64,000 bases of DNA from Candidatus Pantoea edessiphila (GCF_002933355.1 NZ_PDKU01000001.1:248001-312000); one strand, 5' to 3'. Counted from the first letter of the stretch, positions 9,910 through 20,460 are shown. Translations and numbers: made by a program. Notes: a model not told the origin generated them from the letters alone.

Positions 9910-10653
9910 TTAAATTACATGAATACCACCATTAACGTTAATTATTTCGCCAGTGATATATGATGCTTTTTCAGAAGCTAAAAAAACAACAACATCAGCT
10001 ATTTCTTGAGATTTACCTAAACGTTTCATAGGTATTTTTTCTATAATATTAGAATGTTGATCTTTATTTAATACTCGTGTCATATCTGTTTCAATCAGTC
10101 CGGGTGATACTACATTAACAGTTATTCCACGTGATGCGATTTCAAGTGCTAAAGATTTACTAAAACCTATTAAACCTGCTTTTGATGCTGCGTAATTAGT
10201 TTGACCAATATTACCATAAGTTCCAACTATAGAGCTAATAGTAATAATACGTCCCATGCGTTTCCTTAACATTGAAGGTATAACTGCTTTACAAAGTCTA
10301 TAAACAGAAGTAAGATTTATATTAAGAACATCGTTCCAATCGTGATGATTCATTCGTATTAAAAGATTATCACGAGTTATACCTGCATTATTAATTAAAA
10401 TATCAATTTTGCCAAATTTAGAATAAATTTTTTTTAAAACGTTATCTATAGATTTTGAATCATTAACATTTAGTAGTAAACCCTTACCTTGATCTTTTAA
10501 ATTATCATTAATAATTGAAATGCCATCTTCATTTGTTGAAGTTCCAATGACTTTAACGCCACTGAATGCTAATGTTTTAGCAATTGCAAGTCCAATGCCT
10601 CGACTAGCTCCGGTTACTAATGCTATTTTATTGTTAAAAATCATTTTATTCAT
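9910..10653 (-). CDS. fabG: 3-oxoacyl-ACP reductase FabG
   Basis: NADPH-dependent reduction of 3-oxoacyl-ACP in each elongation cycle. It is a short-chain dehydrogenase of 247 residues with cofactor motif TGASRGIG near residue 14, NNAG near 88, and the catalytic Ser plus Tyr-x3-Lys in ISSIVG and NYAASKAG. The C-terminus TGEIINVNGG is typical. Two starts are possible: the ATG at 10653 or the ATG three codons later, which fits the 244-residue E. coli form. The gene begins 5 bp after fabD ends, so translation is probably coupled. Confidence 0.96.
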   Translation of the reverse strand: MNKMIFNNKIALVTGASRGIGLAIAKTLAFSGVKVIGTSTNEDGISIINDNLKDQGKGLLLNVNDSKSIDNVLKKIYSKFGKIDILINNAGITRDNLLIRMNHHDWNDVLNINLTSVYRLCKAVIPSMLRKRMGRIITISSIVGTYGNIGQTNYAASKAGLIGFSKSLALEIASRGITVNVVSPGLIETDMTRVLNKDQHSNIIEKIPMKRLGKSQEIADVVVFLASEKASYITGEIINVNGGIHVI

Positions 10654-10658
10654 ATTAT

Positions 10659-11591
10659 CTATATATTATCTAAAGCTATTGATAAAGCGTGACTATTATT
10701 TATTGATATAGATGTTAAATTGCTTGAAATACGTTTAGTTAAATTACTTAGTACTTTACCAGGACCAATTTCTAATAATATAGTAATACGTTGTTTAGCC
10801 ATTGATTTGATGATTTCTGACCAACGAACTGGACTGTACATTTGACGAACTAAAGCGCTTCGAATTTCACTTATATCGTATTCTATTTTAACATCAACAT
10901 TATTAATTATTGATATAGAAGGTATTTTAAATATTATTTTTTCTAATTCACTTGCTAATTTTATTGCTGCTGATTTCATTAATACACAATGTGCAGGTAT
11001 ACCAACTATTAAGGGTATAATATATTTTGCTCCTGCTAATTTACAAGCAATACTGGCTCGCTCTACAGCTTCCTTATCACCTGTAATTACATATTGATCT
11101 GTTGCATTAAAACTTGCTATAGAAACAATTTGATTTTTTTTTGTTTCTTCACATATTTGCTGAATTTTTATTTCATTTAAACCTATGATAGCATGCATTG
11201 CACTTGTTCTATTTTCAACTATTTCTTGCATTAATTTACCGCGAAATTCAACTACTTTTATAGTATCAGGAAAGGTTATAACATCTGCACAAACCAATGC
11301 AGAATATTCACCTAAGCTGTGTCCTGCCATAAATACAGGTGTTCTACCCCCTTGTTGTTTCCATATACGATATATGGCAACAGAAGCAGTTAAAATAGCT
11401 GGTTGTGTTTTACATGTTTTATTTAAATCTTCATTTGGACCTTGATGAACTAATTTTAATAAATCGTATCCCAAAGTATAAGATGCTTCTTGAAAGGTTT
11501 CTCTTGCTATAGGATATTTTGCTATAAGGTCTTTTAGCATGCCAATATGTTGTGATCCTTGACCAGGGAAAACAAATGCTAGTTGAGTCAT
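10659..11591 (-). CDS. fabD: Malonyl-CoA:ACP transacylase FabD
   Basis: Transfers malonyl groups from CoA to ACP to feed fatty-acid elongation. The 310 residues match E. coli (309). The N-terminal FVFPGQGSQ and the nucleophile elbow GHSLGEYSAL (active-site serine near residue 92) are clear, and the catalytic histidine lies in PAHC. A TTAGGAG ribosome site precedes the ATG. fabH lies 17 bp upstream and fabG 5 bp downstream on the same strand, as in E. coli. Confidence 0.97.
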   Translation of the reverse strand: MTQLAFVFPGQGSQHIGMLKDLIAKYPIARETFQEASYTLGYDLLKLVHQGPNEDLNKTCKTQPAILTASVAIYRIWKQQGGRTPVFMAGHSLGEYSALVCADVITFPDTIKVVEFRGKLMQEIVENRTSAMHAIIGLNEIKIQQICEETKKNQIVSIASFNATDQYVITGDKEAVERASIACKLAGAKYIIPLIVGIPAHCVLMKSAAIKLASELEKIIFKIPSISIINNVDVKIEYDISEIRSALVRQMYSPVRWSEIIKSMAKQRITILLEIGPGKVLSNLTKRISSNLTSISINNSHALSIALDNI

Positions 11592-11608
11592 TATTAACTC
11601 CTAAATAT

Positions 11609-12565
11609 TTAGAAACGTAGTAACGCTGAACCACATGTAAATCCACTACCAAAAGCTTCTAATAAAATAATTTGACCTGTTTTAACACGACCGTCCCGAA
11701 CTGACTCATCTAATGCACTTGGCACTGAAGCAGCAGAAGTATTGCCATGACGATCAATTGTAATAACTACTTTATCTATGTTTATTCCTATTTTTTTTGC
11801 AGTTGCAAGAATAATACGTAAATTTGCTTGATGAGGTATTAACCAATCTATCATATCTATGTTAAAACTATTAGCTTTTAATGTTTCATTAGCAATGCTA
11901 GTTAATTCTTCCACTGCAACTTTAAAAACTTCATTTCCTGCCATATTAATATAAACTGGTTTATTTTGAAATATATTGCTACCTTGATATGGTAAAGTTA
12001 ATAGCTGTGCATAGGATCCATTAGAATGTAAATGTGTAGAAATAATACCAGGTCTATTGCTTTTTGCTAGAATAACGGCACCTGCACCATCACCAAATAA
12101 AATTATGGTATTTCGGTCATTAGGATTAAGTTTACTTGCTAAAACATCAGAACCAATGACTAAAGCATATTTAATCTTACCATTTTTTATAAATTGATCA
12201 GCTACACTTAAAGCATAAATAAAACCAGTGCAAGCTGCAGCTAAATCAAATGCAGTACAATCTTTTATTTCCAACATTTGTTGAATCATACATGCAGAGC
12301 TTGGAAATGCATGACTAGAAGAAGTAGTTGCTATAATAATCAGTTCAATTTCATTATGATTTATATCAGCCATACTTAAAGCATGTTTAGCAGCATTAAA
12401 TCCCATGCTCGCGACGGTTTCATTTTTTGAGGCAATACGTCTCTCTTTTATACCAGTCCTGGAAACAATCCATGCGTTTGATGTATCTACCATCTTTTCC
12501 AAATCTCGATTTGTTCGAATATGGATAGGTAAATAGCTACCAGTACCAATAATTTTGGCAAACAT
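11609..12565 (-). CDS. fabH: 3-oxoacyl-ACP synthase III FabH
   Basis: Starts fatty-acid synthesis by condensing acetyl-CoA with malonyl-ACP. The 318 residues (E. coli 317) keep the complete catalytic triad: Cys in [11 protein letters not shown], His in IPHQANLRI and Asn in [10 protein letters not shown]. It is the first surviving gene of the fab run. In E. coli plsX and yceD lie between it and rpmF, but here only 282 bp of AT-rich DNA separate fabH from rpmF, so plsX is missing at this locus. Confidence 0.97.
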   Translation of the reverse strand: MFAKIIGTGSYLPIHIRTNRDLEKMVDTSNAWIVSRTGIKERRIASKNETVASMGFNAAKHALSMADINHNEIELIIIATTSSSHAFPSSACMIQQMLEIKDCTAFDLAAACTGFIYALSVADQFIKNGKIKYALVIGSDVLASKLNPNDRNTIILFGDGAGAVILAKSNRPGIISTHLHSNGSYAQLLTLPYQGSNIFQNKPVYINMAGNEVFKVAVEELTSIANETLKANSFNIDMIDWLIPHQANLRIILATAKKIGINIDKVVITIDRHGNTSAASVPSALDESVRDGRVKTGQIILLEAFGSGFTCGSALLRF

Positions 12566-12847
12566 TGAAAATAAACTGCTCCTAACTATATAAAATACAT
12601 AGTTTTTATTATTTTTATTAATTTCCTAATACATCATTTTAGTTTTAATAATTAATTAGTTTATTAAAACAAACCAAGACATTTTAATTTAGTAATGAAT
12701 TTAACTTTTATTAAGAACATTTATTTTTCAATAAATTAAAATGTATTATCTTAACAATCTTTTAAAATAATATGTCATGTTAATCTTATTTTATAAATTT
12801 AGAAAAATTTCTTTTGAAATAAAAAATTTTATTGGCTAGTTACAATG

Positions 12848-13033
12848 TTATTTAGTGTCTTCTTTTTTTAAAATAAGTTTAACACCACGATAATAACCAT
12901 CTAAAGTTAAATGATGGCGTAGATGAGTTTCACCAGAAGTTTTATCTATTGAAATTTTATTTGTTTTAAGAAAATCATGTGAACGACGCATACCTCTTTT
13001 AGAACGAGTAGGTTTATTTTTTTGTACAGCCAT
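12848..13033 (-). CDS. rpmF: 50S ribosomal protein L32
   Basis: Small zinc-free L32 type, beginning [20 protein letters not shown], typical of gamma-proteobacteria. The start is decided by the ribosome site: AAGGAG abuts an ATG at 13042 with no spacing, so initiation there is unlikely, whereas the ATG at 13033 has about 8 bases of spacing and gives the conserved N-terminus. The product is then 61 residues, against 57 in E. coli. The middle has diverged ([15 protein letters not shown]) but the HLRHH and GYYRG motifs remain. It lies upstream of the fab genes as in E. coli. Confidence 0.95.
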   Translation of the reverse strand: MAVQKNKPTRSKRGMRRSHDFLKTNKISIDKTSGETHLRHHLTLDGYYRGVKLILKKEDTK

Positions 13034-13108
13034 AGTGGACATCTCCTTATAACTTATATTATGTTAAATATAATAGCATGTACTCTAATATGTTCTAATC
13101 TATACTAG

Positions 13109-13139
13109 TAATATTTAGCATTAATAATATTTAGCATTA
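13109..13139. repeat. Two-copy 15-bp direct repeat upstream of rpmF
   Basis: TAATATTTAGCATTA occurs at 13109-13123 and again at 13125-13139, one base apart. It lies between rluC and rpmF in the probable rpmF promoter area. It may be simple replication slippage; no function can be assigned. Confidence 0.6.
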
Positions 13140-13282
13140 AAAAACTTAAAACTGAAATTAATAAAAAACATCTAAGTAGACTACTTATATATTAGCAAAG
13201 TTTTATGAAATTTAATGTTATTCATAAAATAAATTTTATGAGTAAATTAAAAATCATTAACAATGGTTTGTGAAATTATGAA

Positions 13283-14245
13283 TTATTTTTTCATACAAAA
13301 ACGTAAATTGTTTAAACATTTTTTTAACATTTCATCTATAGGTGCTTCTATATACATTAATTTTTTAGTTTTTGGATGAATTAAAGTTAAAGAAAAAGCA
13401 TGAAGAAACAATCGATTTAATCCTGTTGTAATTACTTTATTATTAAAATTTTTATTACCATAACGTTTATCGAATAAAATAGGGTGACCAGCATATAATG
13501 TATGAACACGAATTTGGTGTGTATATCCAGTAACTGGATTAGCTTTCATAAGTGTAGAAGATTGAAAATATTCTTCTACTGTAAAATATGTTTCAGAAGG
13601 TCTTCCGTTGATATCAACACATACCATAGATTTACCATACCTAGGATTTATTTTTATTAAAGGAACATTAATTCTATTTAAACTCTTTGGCCAAATACCA
13701 TTCACTAGTGTTAAATAAGTTTTTTTAATGCTTTTATTACGTAATTGTTCATGTAATAGCCTTAACATAGAACGTTTTTTAGCAATTAATAATAATCCAG
13801 ATGTATCCTTATCAATTCTATGTACTAATTCTAGAAATGATGAACGAGGACGTAATGCTCTTAGTCCCTCAATAACACCAAAATTTAATCCACTTCCGCC
13901 ATGTACGGCTATACCTGAAGGTTTGTTTAACACTATTAATGAATCATCTTCATATAAGATAATTTTATTTAAAAAAGTTATATCATGTATTTTTTTTTGA
14001 AATATTTGTTTAGAAGATTGATTACCTAAATAAAATGGTGGAATACGTATATTATCTCCTATTTCTAATTTATAGAAAGGTTTAATACGTTTTTTATTAA
14101 CCCTTACTTGACCTTTTCTTAATATTCTGTATATAAAATTTTTTGGTATGTTTTTAAATTTTGAATATAAAAAGTTATCAATTCTTTGGTTTAGATTTTT
14201 ATCAGTTATAGTAATATTTTGTAACTTACAATAATTCTTTGTCAT
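13283..14245 (-). CDS. rluC: 23S rRNA pseudouridine synthase RluC
   Basis: Converts uridines 955, 2504 and 2580 of 23S rRNA to pseudouridine in E. coli. The 320 residues match the family (319). An N-terminal S4 RNA-binding domain (about residues 15-75, with RKGQVRVN) is followed by the RluA-type catalytic domain, whose catalytic aspartate lies in HRIDKDTSGLLL. The C-terminal GYTHQIRVH motif is also present. It is divergent from rne, as in E. coli, with a 454-bp shared intergenic region. Confidence 0.95.
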   Translation of the reverse strand: MTKNYCKLQNITITDKNLNQRIDNFLYSKFKNIPKNFIYRILRKGQVRVNKKRIKPFYKLEIGDNIRIPPFYLGNQSSKQIFQKKIHDITFLNKIILYEDDSLIVLNKPSGIAVHGGSGLNFGVIEGLRALRPRSSFLELVHRIDKDTSGLLLIAKKRSMLRLLHEQLRNKSIKKTYLTLVNGIWPKSLNRINVPLIKINPRYGKSMVCVDINGRPSETYFTVEEYFQSSTLMKANPVTGYTHQIRVHTLYAGHPILFDKRYGNKNFNNKVITTGLNRLFLHAFSLTLIHPKTKKLMYIEAPIDEMLKKCLNNLRFCMKK

Positions 14246-14699
14246 TTTAATATTTTTAATTATATTAATATAGTTTTTCTATTATTGATAATACATCATA
14301 TAATATTTTTATTAAATTTTTATTATATATGCAAATAAGTTTTTATAATAATACAAAATTTAATATACAAATAAATTAATAAATGCTCGGTAAATTAAAA
14401 ATATTATTTTCTTATTATTAAACGAAAGATATAAACGAATAAAGCAAGATTAAAAATTATTTGAAATATTAATTTGTTATATCATTTTATTCAACATATG
14501 TATTTACCATTTTTTAATTGATATAGTTATATCATATTTATACTAAATTTTAACTAATTTAAAATGATACGTCATATCATTTTAATTACAAGATTCATCA
14601 TCTAATAAATATAACTATTTCATTAATATAATTAATTAAAAGAGCTAATTAAAAGAACTAATTAAAAGAACTAATTAAAAGAACAATGAGCAATTTAAA
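14246..14699. promoter_or_regulatory. rluC/rne divergent intergenic region and rne leader
   Basis: A 454-bp gene-free region upstream of rne. In E. coli the rne transcript has a long 5' leader with hairpins through which RNase E controls its own level. The size here is compatible with that, but no matching hairpin could be identified by eye. The region is very AT-rich and ends in a four-copy 13-bp tandem repeat just before the rne start codon. Confidence 0.45.
14634..14685 (+). repeat. Four-copy 13-bp tandem repeat in the rne leader
   Basis: Four head-to-tail units of AATTAAAAGARCT occupy 14634-14685, ending 14 bp before the rne ATG. The first unit has GAGCT, the next two GAACT and the last GAACA. 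Each unit carries an AAAAGA purine tract resembling a weak ribosome-binding site. The ATG itself has no strong Shine-Dalgarno sequence, only GAG in the sequence ATGAGCAA after the repeats. Confidence 0.85.
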
Positions 14700-17066
14700 A
14701 TGAAAAGAATGTTAATTAATGCAACTCAAGAGGAAGAGTTACGTATTGCTTTAGTTGATGGTCACCGCCTTTATGATTTAGATATTGAAAATTCTAGACA
14801 TGAACAAAAAAAAGCAAATATTTATAAAGGTAAAATTATACGTGTAGAACCCAGCCTTGAAGCTGTCTTTGTTGATTATGGAACCAAGCGTCACGGTTTT
14901 CTTCCAATCAAAGAAATTTCTTCAGATTATTTTTCAGAAAATGATATAAGTAATGCTAACAATATTAAAGATTTATTTATTGAAGGTCAAGAATTAATAG
15001 TTCAAGTTGCAAAAGAAGAACGAGGGAATAAAGGAGCAGCTTTAACAACTTTTATATCATTAGCTGGATGTTATCTAGTATTAATGCCTAATAATCCTCG
15101 TGCTGCAGGTATTTCACGTCGCATCGAAGGTGACGATCGCAATGAGTTAAAAGAAATAATTGCATCATTAGAAATTCCTAAAGGTATGAGCATAATTGTT
15201 CGTACAGCTGGTTTAGGTAAATCAGTTAAATTATTGAAATGGGATCTAAATTCCCGTATTAAACATTGGGAAACAATTAAAAAAATATCTAGTAATCGTC
15301 CCGCACCTTTTTTAATTTATCAAGAAAGTAGTGTAATTGTACGTGCTTTTCGTGACTATTTACGTCAAGATATTTGTGAAATTGTAATTGATGATCAGAA
15401 ATTTTTAGAACTAGCATGTAAACATATTATTGAAATTGGAAGACCAGATTTTGTTAATAAAATAAAAAAATACGATAGCTGTATTCCATTATTTAGTCAC
15501 TATCAAATAGAATCACAGATAGAATCTGCTTTTCAGCGTGAAGTATCTTTACCATCGGGAGGTTCTATTATTATAGATACTACTGAAGCTCTAACTGCTA
15601 TTGATATTAATTCTGCACGATCTACTAGAGGTAAAGATATTGAAACCACTGCCTTAAATACTAATCTTGAAGCAGTAAAAGAAATTGCTAGACAGCTTCG
15701 TTTACGTGATTTAGGAGGATTAATTGTTATTGACTTTATTGATATGAATTCATTGGATAATCAACAAATTATTGAAGATAGGTTGCGTGAAGAAGTATCT
15801 CAAGATCGAGCACGTGTTCAAATTAATCATATTTCTTGTTTTGGGTTGTTAGAAATGTCTAGACAAAGAATAAGTCCTTCATTAGGTGAATCTAGTCATC
15901 ATATTTGTCCACGTTGTAGCGGTACTGGTATTATCCGTGATAATGAATCACTTTCCCTTTCTATTTTAAGATTGATTGAAGAAGAAGCTATAAAATATAA
16001 TACAAAAGAAGTACATGCTATTGTCCCTATACAAGTAGCATCATATTTGCTTAATGAAAAACGAGATGCAGTAAATGCCATAGAAAAACGTCAGAATGGA
16101 GTACGTGCTGCTATAGTTCCTAGTAATGCTTTAGAAAGTCCACACTATTCTGTTTTACGAGTCAGAAAAGGTGAAGAAACTAAAACACTAAGTTATCATT
16201 TACCTAAGTTACATGAAACAACTATTTTAGATCACGACAATAATATTAAGCGCCGTTATCTAGAAGAATCTATTATAAAAAAAAATATTATGTCAAATAA
16301 TTCACTGTTATCTAGTCAAATAATATTGGATTATCCTAAAGTTAAGAAAAAAACTAATATTAAATCTTTAATAACTAAAATAAGAATTTTAAATAATAAT
16401 AATTTTTTAAGTCGTTTAGTAAGCAATTTAAAAAACATTTTTCTTAATGAAGAATCATCCTTTATTAATTCTAATAAAACTAAATTTTTTTTACAAAAAA
16501 ATAATTTTCAACAATATATTAATTATTTAAATGATATCTATATCAATAAATATCATCATGGCATTTTATCTGCACAAAATTTAAGAAAAAATAAATATTT
16601 TATAATAAGAAACAAATTATTTCATTATCTTAACAAGCACAGATTAATATCAAATAAAGTAATGTATGACCAGAAAAATTCTATAAAAATAGAATCAAAA
16701 AGGAACATCAAAAACATTTTTAAAATTAAAAATATATCATTAAATTTTCATTTAAAAAGTCAATTGAAGATCCTAGAAATTTGTAAAAAAATTAATAATA
16801 TTAAAATACAATTCATTGAAGATAATAATTTAACTTATAGGCATATTTTCAGAAATAAAAATAATACTATTAAGAACAATATCAGTCTAATAAAATATTT
16901 ATATAATGCAAAATTTTGTTTTTATCTGAAAGAATCAAGTTTGTTTAATTTTAAATATTCAAATAGTACATTAACTACTGTAGAAATGACGTCTAATAAC
17001 ATACAATCAAATAAAATACTCATATATTATAATGTTATCATAAATAAAAAAAATCATAACCAATAA
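14700..17066 (+). CDS. rne: Ribonuclease E with eroded C-terminal scaffold
   Basis: The essential endoribonuclease of mRNA decay and rRNA/tRNA processing. Residues 1 to about 515 are highly conserved: S1 domain, 5'-sensor, DNase I-like site with IVIDFIDM, and the zinc-link CPRCSGTG. A helix [17 protein letters not shown] near residues 569-585 matches the E. coli membrane-anchor segment (FLSRFFGALKALF type) in sequence and position. After it the protein is only an Asn/Lys/Ile-rich tail to residue 788, with none of the Arg-rich RNA-binding, RhlB, enolase or PNPase sites of the 1061-residue E. coli protein. A degradosome of the E. coli kind is therefore unlikely. Confidence 0.95.
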   Translation: MKRMLINATQEEELRIALVDGHRLYDLDIENSRHEQKKANIYKGKIIRVEPSLEAVFVDYGTKRHGFLPIKEISSDYFSENDISNANNIKDLFIEGQELIVQVAKEERGNKGAALTTFISLAGCYLVLMPNNPRAAGISRRIEGDDRNELKEIIASLEIPKGMSIIVRTAGLGKSVKLLKWDLNSRIKHWETIKKISSNRPAPFLIYQESSVIVRAFRDYLRQDICEIVIDDQKFLELACKHIIEIGRPDFVNKIKKYDSCIPLFSHYQIESQIESAFQREVSLPSGGSIIIDTTEALTAIDINSARSTRGKDIETTALNTNLEAVKEIARQLRLRDLGGLIVIDFIDMNSLDNQQIIEDRLREEVSQDRARVQINHISCFGLLEMSRQRISPSLGESSHHICPRCSGTGIIRDNESLSLSILRLIEEEAIKYNTKEVHAIVPIQVASYLLNEKRDAVNAIEKRQNGVRAAIVPSNALESPHYSVLRVRKGEETKTLSYHLPKLHETTILDHDNNIKRRYLEESIIKKNIMSNNSLLSSQIILDYPKVKKKTNIKSLITKIRILNNNNFLSRLVSNLKNIFLNEESSFINSNKTKFFLQKNNFQQYINYLNDIYINKYHHGILSAQNLRKNKYFIIRNKLFHYLNKHRLISNKVMYDQKNSIKIESKRNIKNIFKIKNISLNFHLKSQLKILEICKKINNIKIQFIEDNNLTYRHIFRNKNNTIKNNISLIKYLYNAKFCFYLKESSLFNFKYSNSTLTTVEMTSNNIQSNKILIYYNVIINKKNHNQ

Positions 17067-17404
17067 TATCATAACAAATGAGTATAATATGTTAAATATA
17101 CTACTTGTATAGTAATATTCAATTAAAAGAAAAAGACATCTTAATTACTGATAAAATATAAAAATAATTCTGCTAATAAAAATGATTTTATAAATAGTAA
17201 ATTACTTTAATAAAGTTAACATTTAATGAACAAATTTAACGGGAAAAATTAAAAAAGGTATCAATATTAATTTAAAGCCTGGTAAAAATTTTTATGATTG
17301 AATTTAATTTCATTTAATTTTGATATAAAAATTTTATCATAGGATCACAATGCACGTGATGTAGTTATATTTCAAAATCCAACGAATTAAATGAATGAAT
17401 AATT
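17067..17404. other. Gene-free gap between rne and murJ
   Basis: No supported gene on either strand. The tract is AT-rich and contains only short imperfect inverted repeats around 17284-17342. It may be the remains of the 3' part of a longer ancestral rne or of genes lost between rne and murJ, but no homology is visible. Confidence 0.5.
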
Positions 17405-17440
17405 TTTAAAAACAAACCTATTTTTTGGTTTGTTTTTAAA
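17405..17440. terminator. Probable bidirectional terminator between rne and murJ
   Basis: Perfect 14-bp arms TTTAAAAACAAACC (17405-17418) and GGTTTGTTTTTAAA (17427-17440) enclose an eight-base loop, with T-rich sequence available in both directions. It lies 6 bp past the murJ stop on the minus strand and could also end rne transcription arriving from the other side. Confidence 0.7.
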
Positions 17441-17446
17441 GGGCTT

Positions 17447-18997
17447 TTATTTACTAGATTGAAAAGAAAAATCACTTATTTTAAAACCAAATGTTTTTAA
17501 TACGAATATATATACTACTAATCCTATAAAACAAGTTACTATAAGTTTTAGTATACGTTCTATCATTAATCCATGTTCCCATGAAGGTATAAAATATAAT
17601 ATAATTAATAAAACTAATGCCATCACTAATGTTGCTATGAAAATATGAATTAAAAATTCAAGCCATCCATCTTGTAATTTAAATATATTTTTTTTACGTA
17701 GTTGATAATAAAGTAAATATGAATTTAAAATAGCTGATAAACTAATTGATAAGGATAGACACACATGTCCTAGTGAACTAAAAAATGCTAAATTAATTAA
17801 TTGTGTTACTATTAAAGTAATAACTGCTATTTTAACTGGTGTTTTCATGTCATTTTGAGAGTAAAACCCAAGTACTAAAATCTTAATAGTCATTAAACCT
17901 GTTAAGCCAATAGCATATGCAATTAATGCATATTGTGTCATAAGAGTATCAAGATTACTAAATTTACCATATTGAAATAATGAAATAACAATTGGTTTTG
18001 ATAGTATTATAAGACCTACGCTGCTAGGCAGAGATAACATCAAACAAATTCTTAAGCCCCAATTCATTAAGCGTGAATACTCATCGTAATTTCTATTACT
18101 TAAACTCTCTGACAGTAAGGGTAGAATAATAGTACTAAGTGCAACACCTAGTACCCCTATGGGTAATTCCACTAGTCGATTAGAATAATATAACCAAGAT
18201 ATAGATCCAAAAGTTAGAAAAGAAGAAAAAATATTATTAATGATTGAAGAAATTTGACTAACAGACATACTAATTATTGCAGGTCCCATTCTGCGAATTA
18301 CTAATAAAACATAACTTTTCTTTAAAGAAAAACGAGGTATAACCAGCAATTTAATTCTTTTTAAGAAAGGTATTTGAAATAATAATTGCATTAAACCACC
18401 AAATAATACACCCCACCCTAATAATATTATTGATGAATCAAAATATAATTTAGATAATAGTGTAAATATTATTAAACTAAGATTAAATAGAATTGGAGTA
18501 AAAGCTGGTATTAAAAAGTAATTATAAATATTCAATAAGACACTTACTAAAGATGACAATGATATTAATAAAATATACGGTAACATAATACGTAACAGAT
18601 AGATTACAACAGAAAATATATTATCTTTATTAGCAAATCCTGGTGCTATAATTGAAACCAATTGAGGAGCTATAATTGTAGTTAACATAACAATACATAT
18701 TAAAACTATTATTAATATGCCAGAGATATAAGATACAAATAATCTTATATCTTCTTTGCTGTCAAGATTATTATTTTTACTCTTGTATTCGATAAAAACT
18801 GGAATAAAAGCTTGAGAAAAAGCACCTTCAGCAAATATACGTCTTAGGAGATTAGGAAATTTAAAAGCTAAAAAAAAGGCATCTGTATACATCCCAGCCC
18901 CAAAAATTTGTGCAATAATAAGATCTCTTATAAAACCTAATATTCTAGATAATAAAGTTATGGCGCTAACTGTTGTTAAGGATTTTAATAGGTTCAT
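17447..18997 (-). CDS. murJ: Lipid II flippase MurJ
   Basis: Moves the peptidoglycan precursor lipid II across the inner membrane. The 516 residues (E. coli 511) form about 14 membrane segments. Residues shown to be essential in E. coli MurJ are kept at the same positions: Arg18, Arg24 and Asp39 in SRILGFIRD and YTDAFF, with the LLRRIFAEGAFSQAF signature following. Its presence, with dacC in this window, shows the cell still builds a peptidoglycan wall. It is divergent from pyrC across a 332-bp gap. Confidence 0.96.
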   Translation of the reverse strand: MNLLKSLTTVSAITLLSRILGFIRDLIIAQIFGAGMYTDAFFLAFKFPNLLRRIFAEGAFSQAFIPVFIEYKSKNNNLDSKEDIRLFVSYISGILIIVLICIVMLTTIIAPQLVSIIAPGFANKDNIFSVVIYLLRIMLPYILLISLSSLVSVLLNIYNYFLIPAFTPILFNLSLIIFTLLSKLYFDSSIILLGWGVLFGGLMQLLFQIPFLKRIKLLVIPRFSLKKSYVLLVIRRMGPAIISMSVSQISSIINNIFSSFLTFGSISWLYYSNRLVELPIGVLGVALSTIILPLLSESLSNRNYDEYSRLMNWGLRICLMLSLPSSVGLIILSKPIVISLFQYGKFSNLDTLMTQYALIAYAIGLTGLMTIKILVLGFYSQNDMKTPVKIAVITLIVTQLINLAFFSSLGHVCLSLSISLSAILNSYLLYYQLRKKNIFKLQDGWLEFLIHIFIATLVMALVLLIILYFIPSWEHGLMIERILKLIVTCFIGLVVYIFVLKTFGFKISDFSFQSSK

Positions 18998-19329
18998 AAT
19001 TAAAAATAAATCTTTGAAAGGTTATATAAATTAGATATTTTAATAATCAGATTTTTAATTTTTTGAATAAATTTAATATAAACATATAATATCATATTTT
19101 TCATTCTGTATATTTAATACTATGAGAAAAATAACTTATTTATATTAGTTATATAATATTCTGTTTTATAATTAATATAATAGAATTATATTGATCGATT
19201 TATTTAACATATCACTATTAGTTAGTTATTAAATCAATTAAATCAGAATAATTATTTCATGATTATTATTTAAATAAACAGTTATTTTCAATCAATTTTT
19301 TTGACTAATAATATAGGATGCAAAAATAA
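18998..19329. other. Divergent murJ/pyrC intergenic region
   Basis: 332 bp without a gene, separating divergently transcribed murJ and pyrC. It must hold promoters for both. An AGGA ribosome site for pyrC is visible near 19314. No clear -35/-10 pair, operator or hairpin could be assigned with confidence in this AT-rich background. Confidence 0.5.
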
Positions 19330-20376
19330 GTGATATTAAAACAAAATGAAATTACTCTAAAACGTCCAGATGATTGGCATTTACATGTTCGTGATAATAT
19401 ATTACTTCAGTTGGTTTTACATTATACAAGTTCAACATACGGTAGAGCTATGATAATGCCAAATTTAGCATCACCCATAGTGGATATTCAATCCGCAATA
19501 AACTATCGAAAAAAAATTTTATCTCTAGTCCCAAATTGTCATAACTTTATTCCATTAATGACATGTTATTTAACAGAATCATTAGATCCAAACGAAATAG
19601 AAAAAGGTTTTGTTTCAAGTATATTTCATGCGGTCAAGTTATATCCTATGAATTCAACTATACATTCATCTTATGGAGTTAAAAATATTAGATCTATTAA
19701 TAAAATATTAGAACGTATTCAACAAATAGGAATACCTCTATTAATTCATTGTGAAGTAACTGATGTTAATGTAGATATATTTGACCGTGAAGCACGTTTT
19801 ATAGATCAGGTGATAGAACCAATAAGAAAACAATTCCCTAAAATAAAAATGGTTTTAGAGCACATTTCTACTAAAGAAGCTGTAGAATATATTGAGTCTT
19901 CTGATAAAAGAACATGTGCAACAATTACACCTCATCATTTAATGTTAAATCGTAATGATTTATTAATCAATGGAATTAATCCTCATTTTTACTGTTTTCC
20001 AATTTTAAAAAGTAGAGTTCATCAGGAAGCACTACGAAGGGTAATATCAACTGGCAATTCAAGTTTTTTTCTTGGTACAGATAGTGCTCCCCATTTTTGT
20101 AATAAAAAAGAAAATATCCATGGACTTGCCGGTATCTTTAATGCTCCAGTAGCATTATCAGTTTATGCTAGTATATTTGAGGAATTAAATGCACTTAAGT
20201 ATTTTGAGGCTTTTTGTTCTGAAAACGGAGCACGTTTTTATAATTTACCTGTTAATAAAGATAAGATTACCTTAATACGAAAACAAACAATAGTAGAGGA
20301 TGCTATTGGTAAATTTCCAAATCATATAGTACCTTTTCTTGCAGGAAAAACATTAGATTGGAGTATTAAAATTTAA
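19330..20376 (+). CDS. pyrC: Dihydroorotase PyrC
   Basis: Cyclises carbamoyl aspartate to dihydroorotate in pyrimidine synthesis. The 348 residues equal the E. coli length. Metal ligands are visible as His17 and His19 (DDWHLHVRD), the bridging carbamylated lysine in HAVKLYP, histidines in LIHCEV and LEHIS, and the aspartate in LGTDSAPH. The start is GTG at 19330; the nearest ATG (19345) is out of frame, and this start gives the expected length. Together with pyrD (30490-31500) it shows de novo pyrimidine synthesis is at least partly kept. Confidence 0.96.
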   Translation: MILKQNEITLKRPDDWHLHVRDNILLQLVLHYTSSTYGRAMIMPNLASPIVDIQSAINYRKKILSLVPNCHNFIPLMTCYLTESLDPNEIEKGFVSSIFHAVKLYPMNSTIHSSYGVKNIRSINKILERIQQIGIPLLIHCEVTDVNVDIFDREARFIDQVIEPIRKQFPKIKMVLEHISTKEAVEYIESSDKRTCATITPHHLMLNRNDLLINGINPHFYCFPILKSRVHQEALRRVISTGNSSFFLGTDSAPHFCNKKENIHGLAGIFNAPVALSVYASIFEELNALKYFEAFCSENGARFYNLPVNKDKITLIRKQTIVEDAIGKFPNHIVPFLAGKTLDWSIKI

Positions 20377-20379
20377 AGT

Positions 20380-20408
20380 GAATACAAATCAAACTTTGAT
20401 TTGTATTC
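20380..20408 (+). terminator. pyrC terminator
   Basis: Arms GAATACAAATCA and TGATTTGTATTC flank a very short loop 4 bp after the pyrC stop codon, followed by a T-rich stretch (TATTATTTAGTTTTT). It separates pyrC from the convergent gene trhO and may work for both. Confidence 0.75.
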
Positions 20409-20460
20409 TATTATTTAGTTTTTAAATTTTTAGATAACAATATAAATATATTGTTAATAT

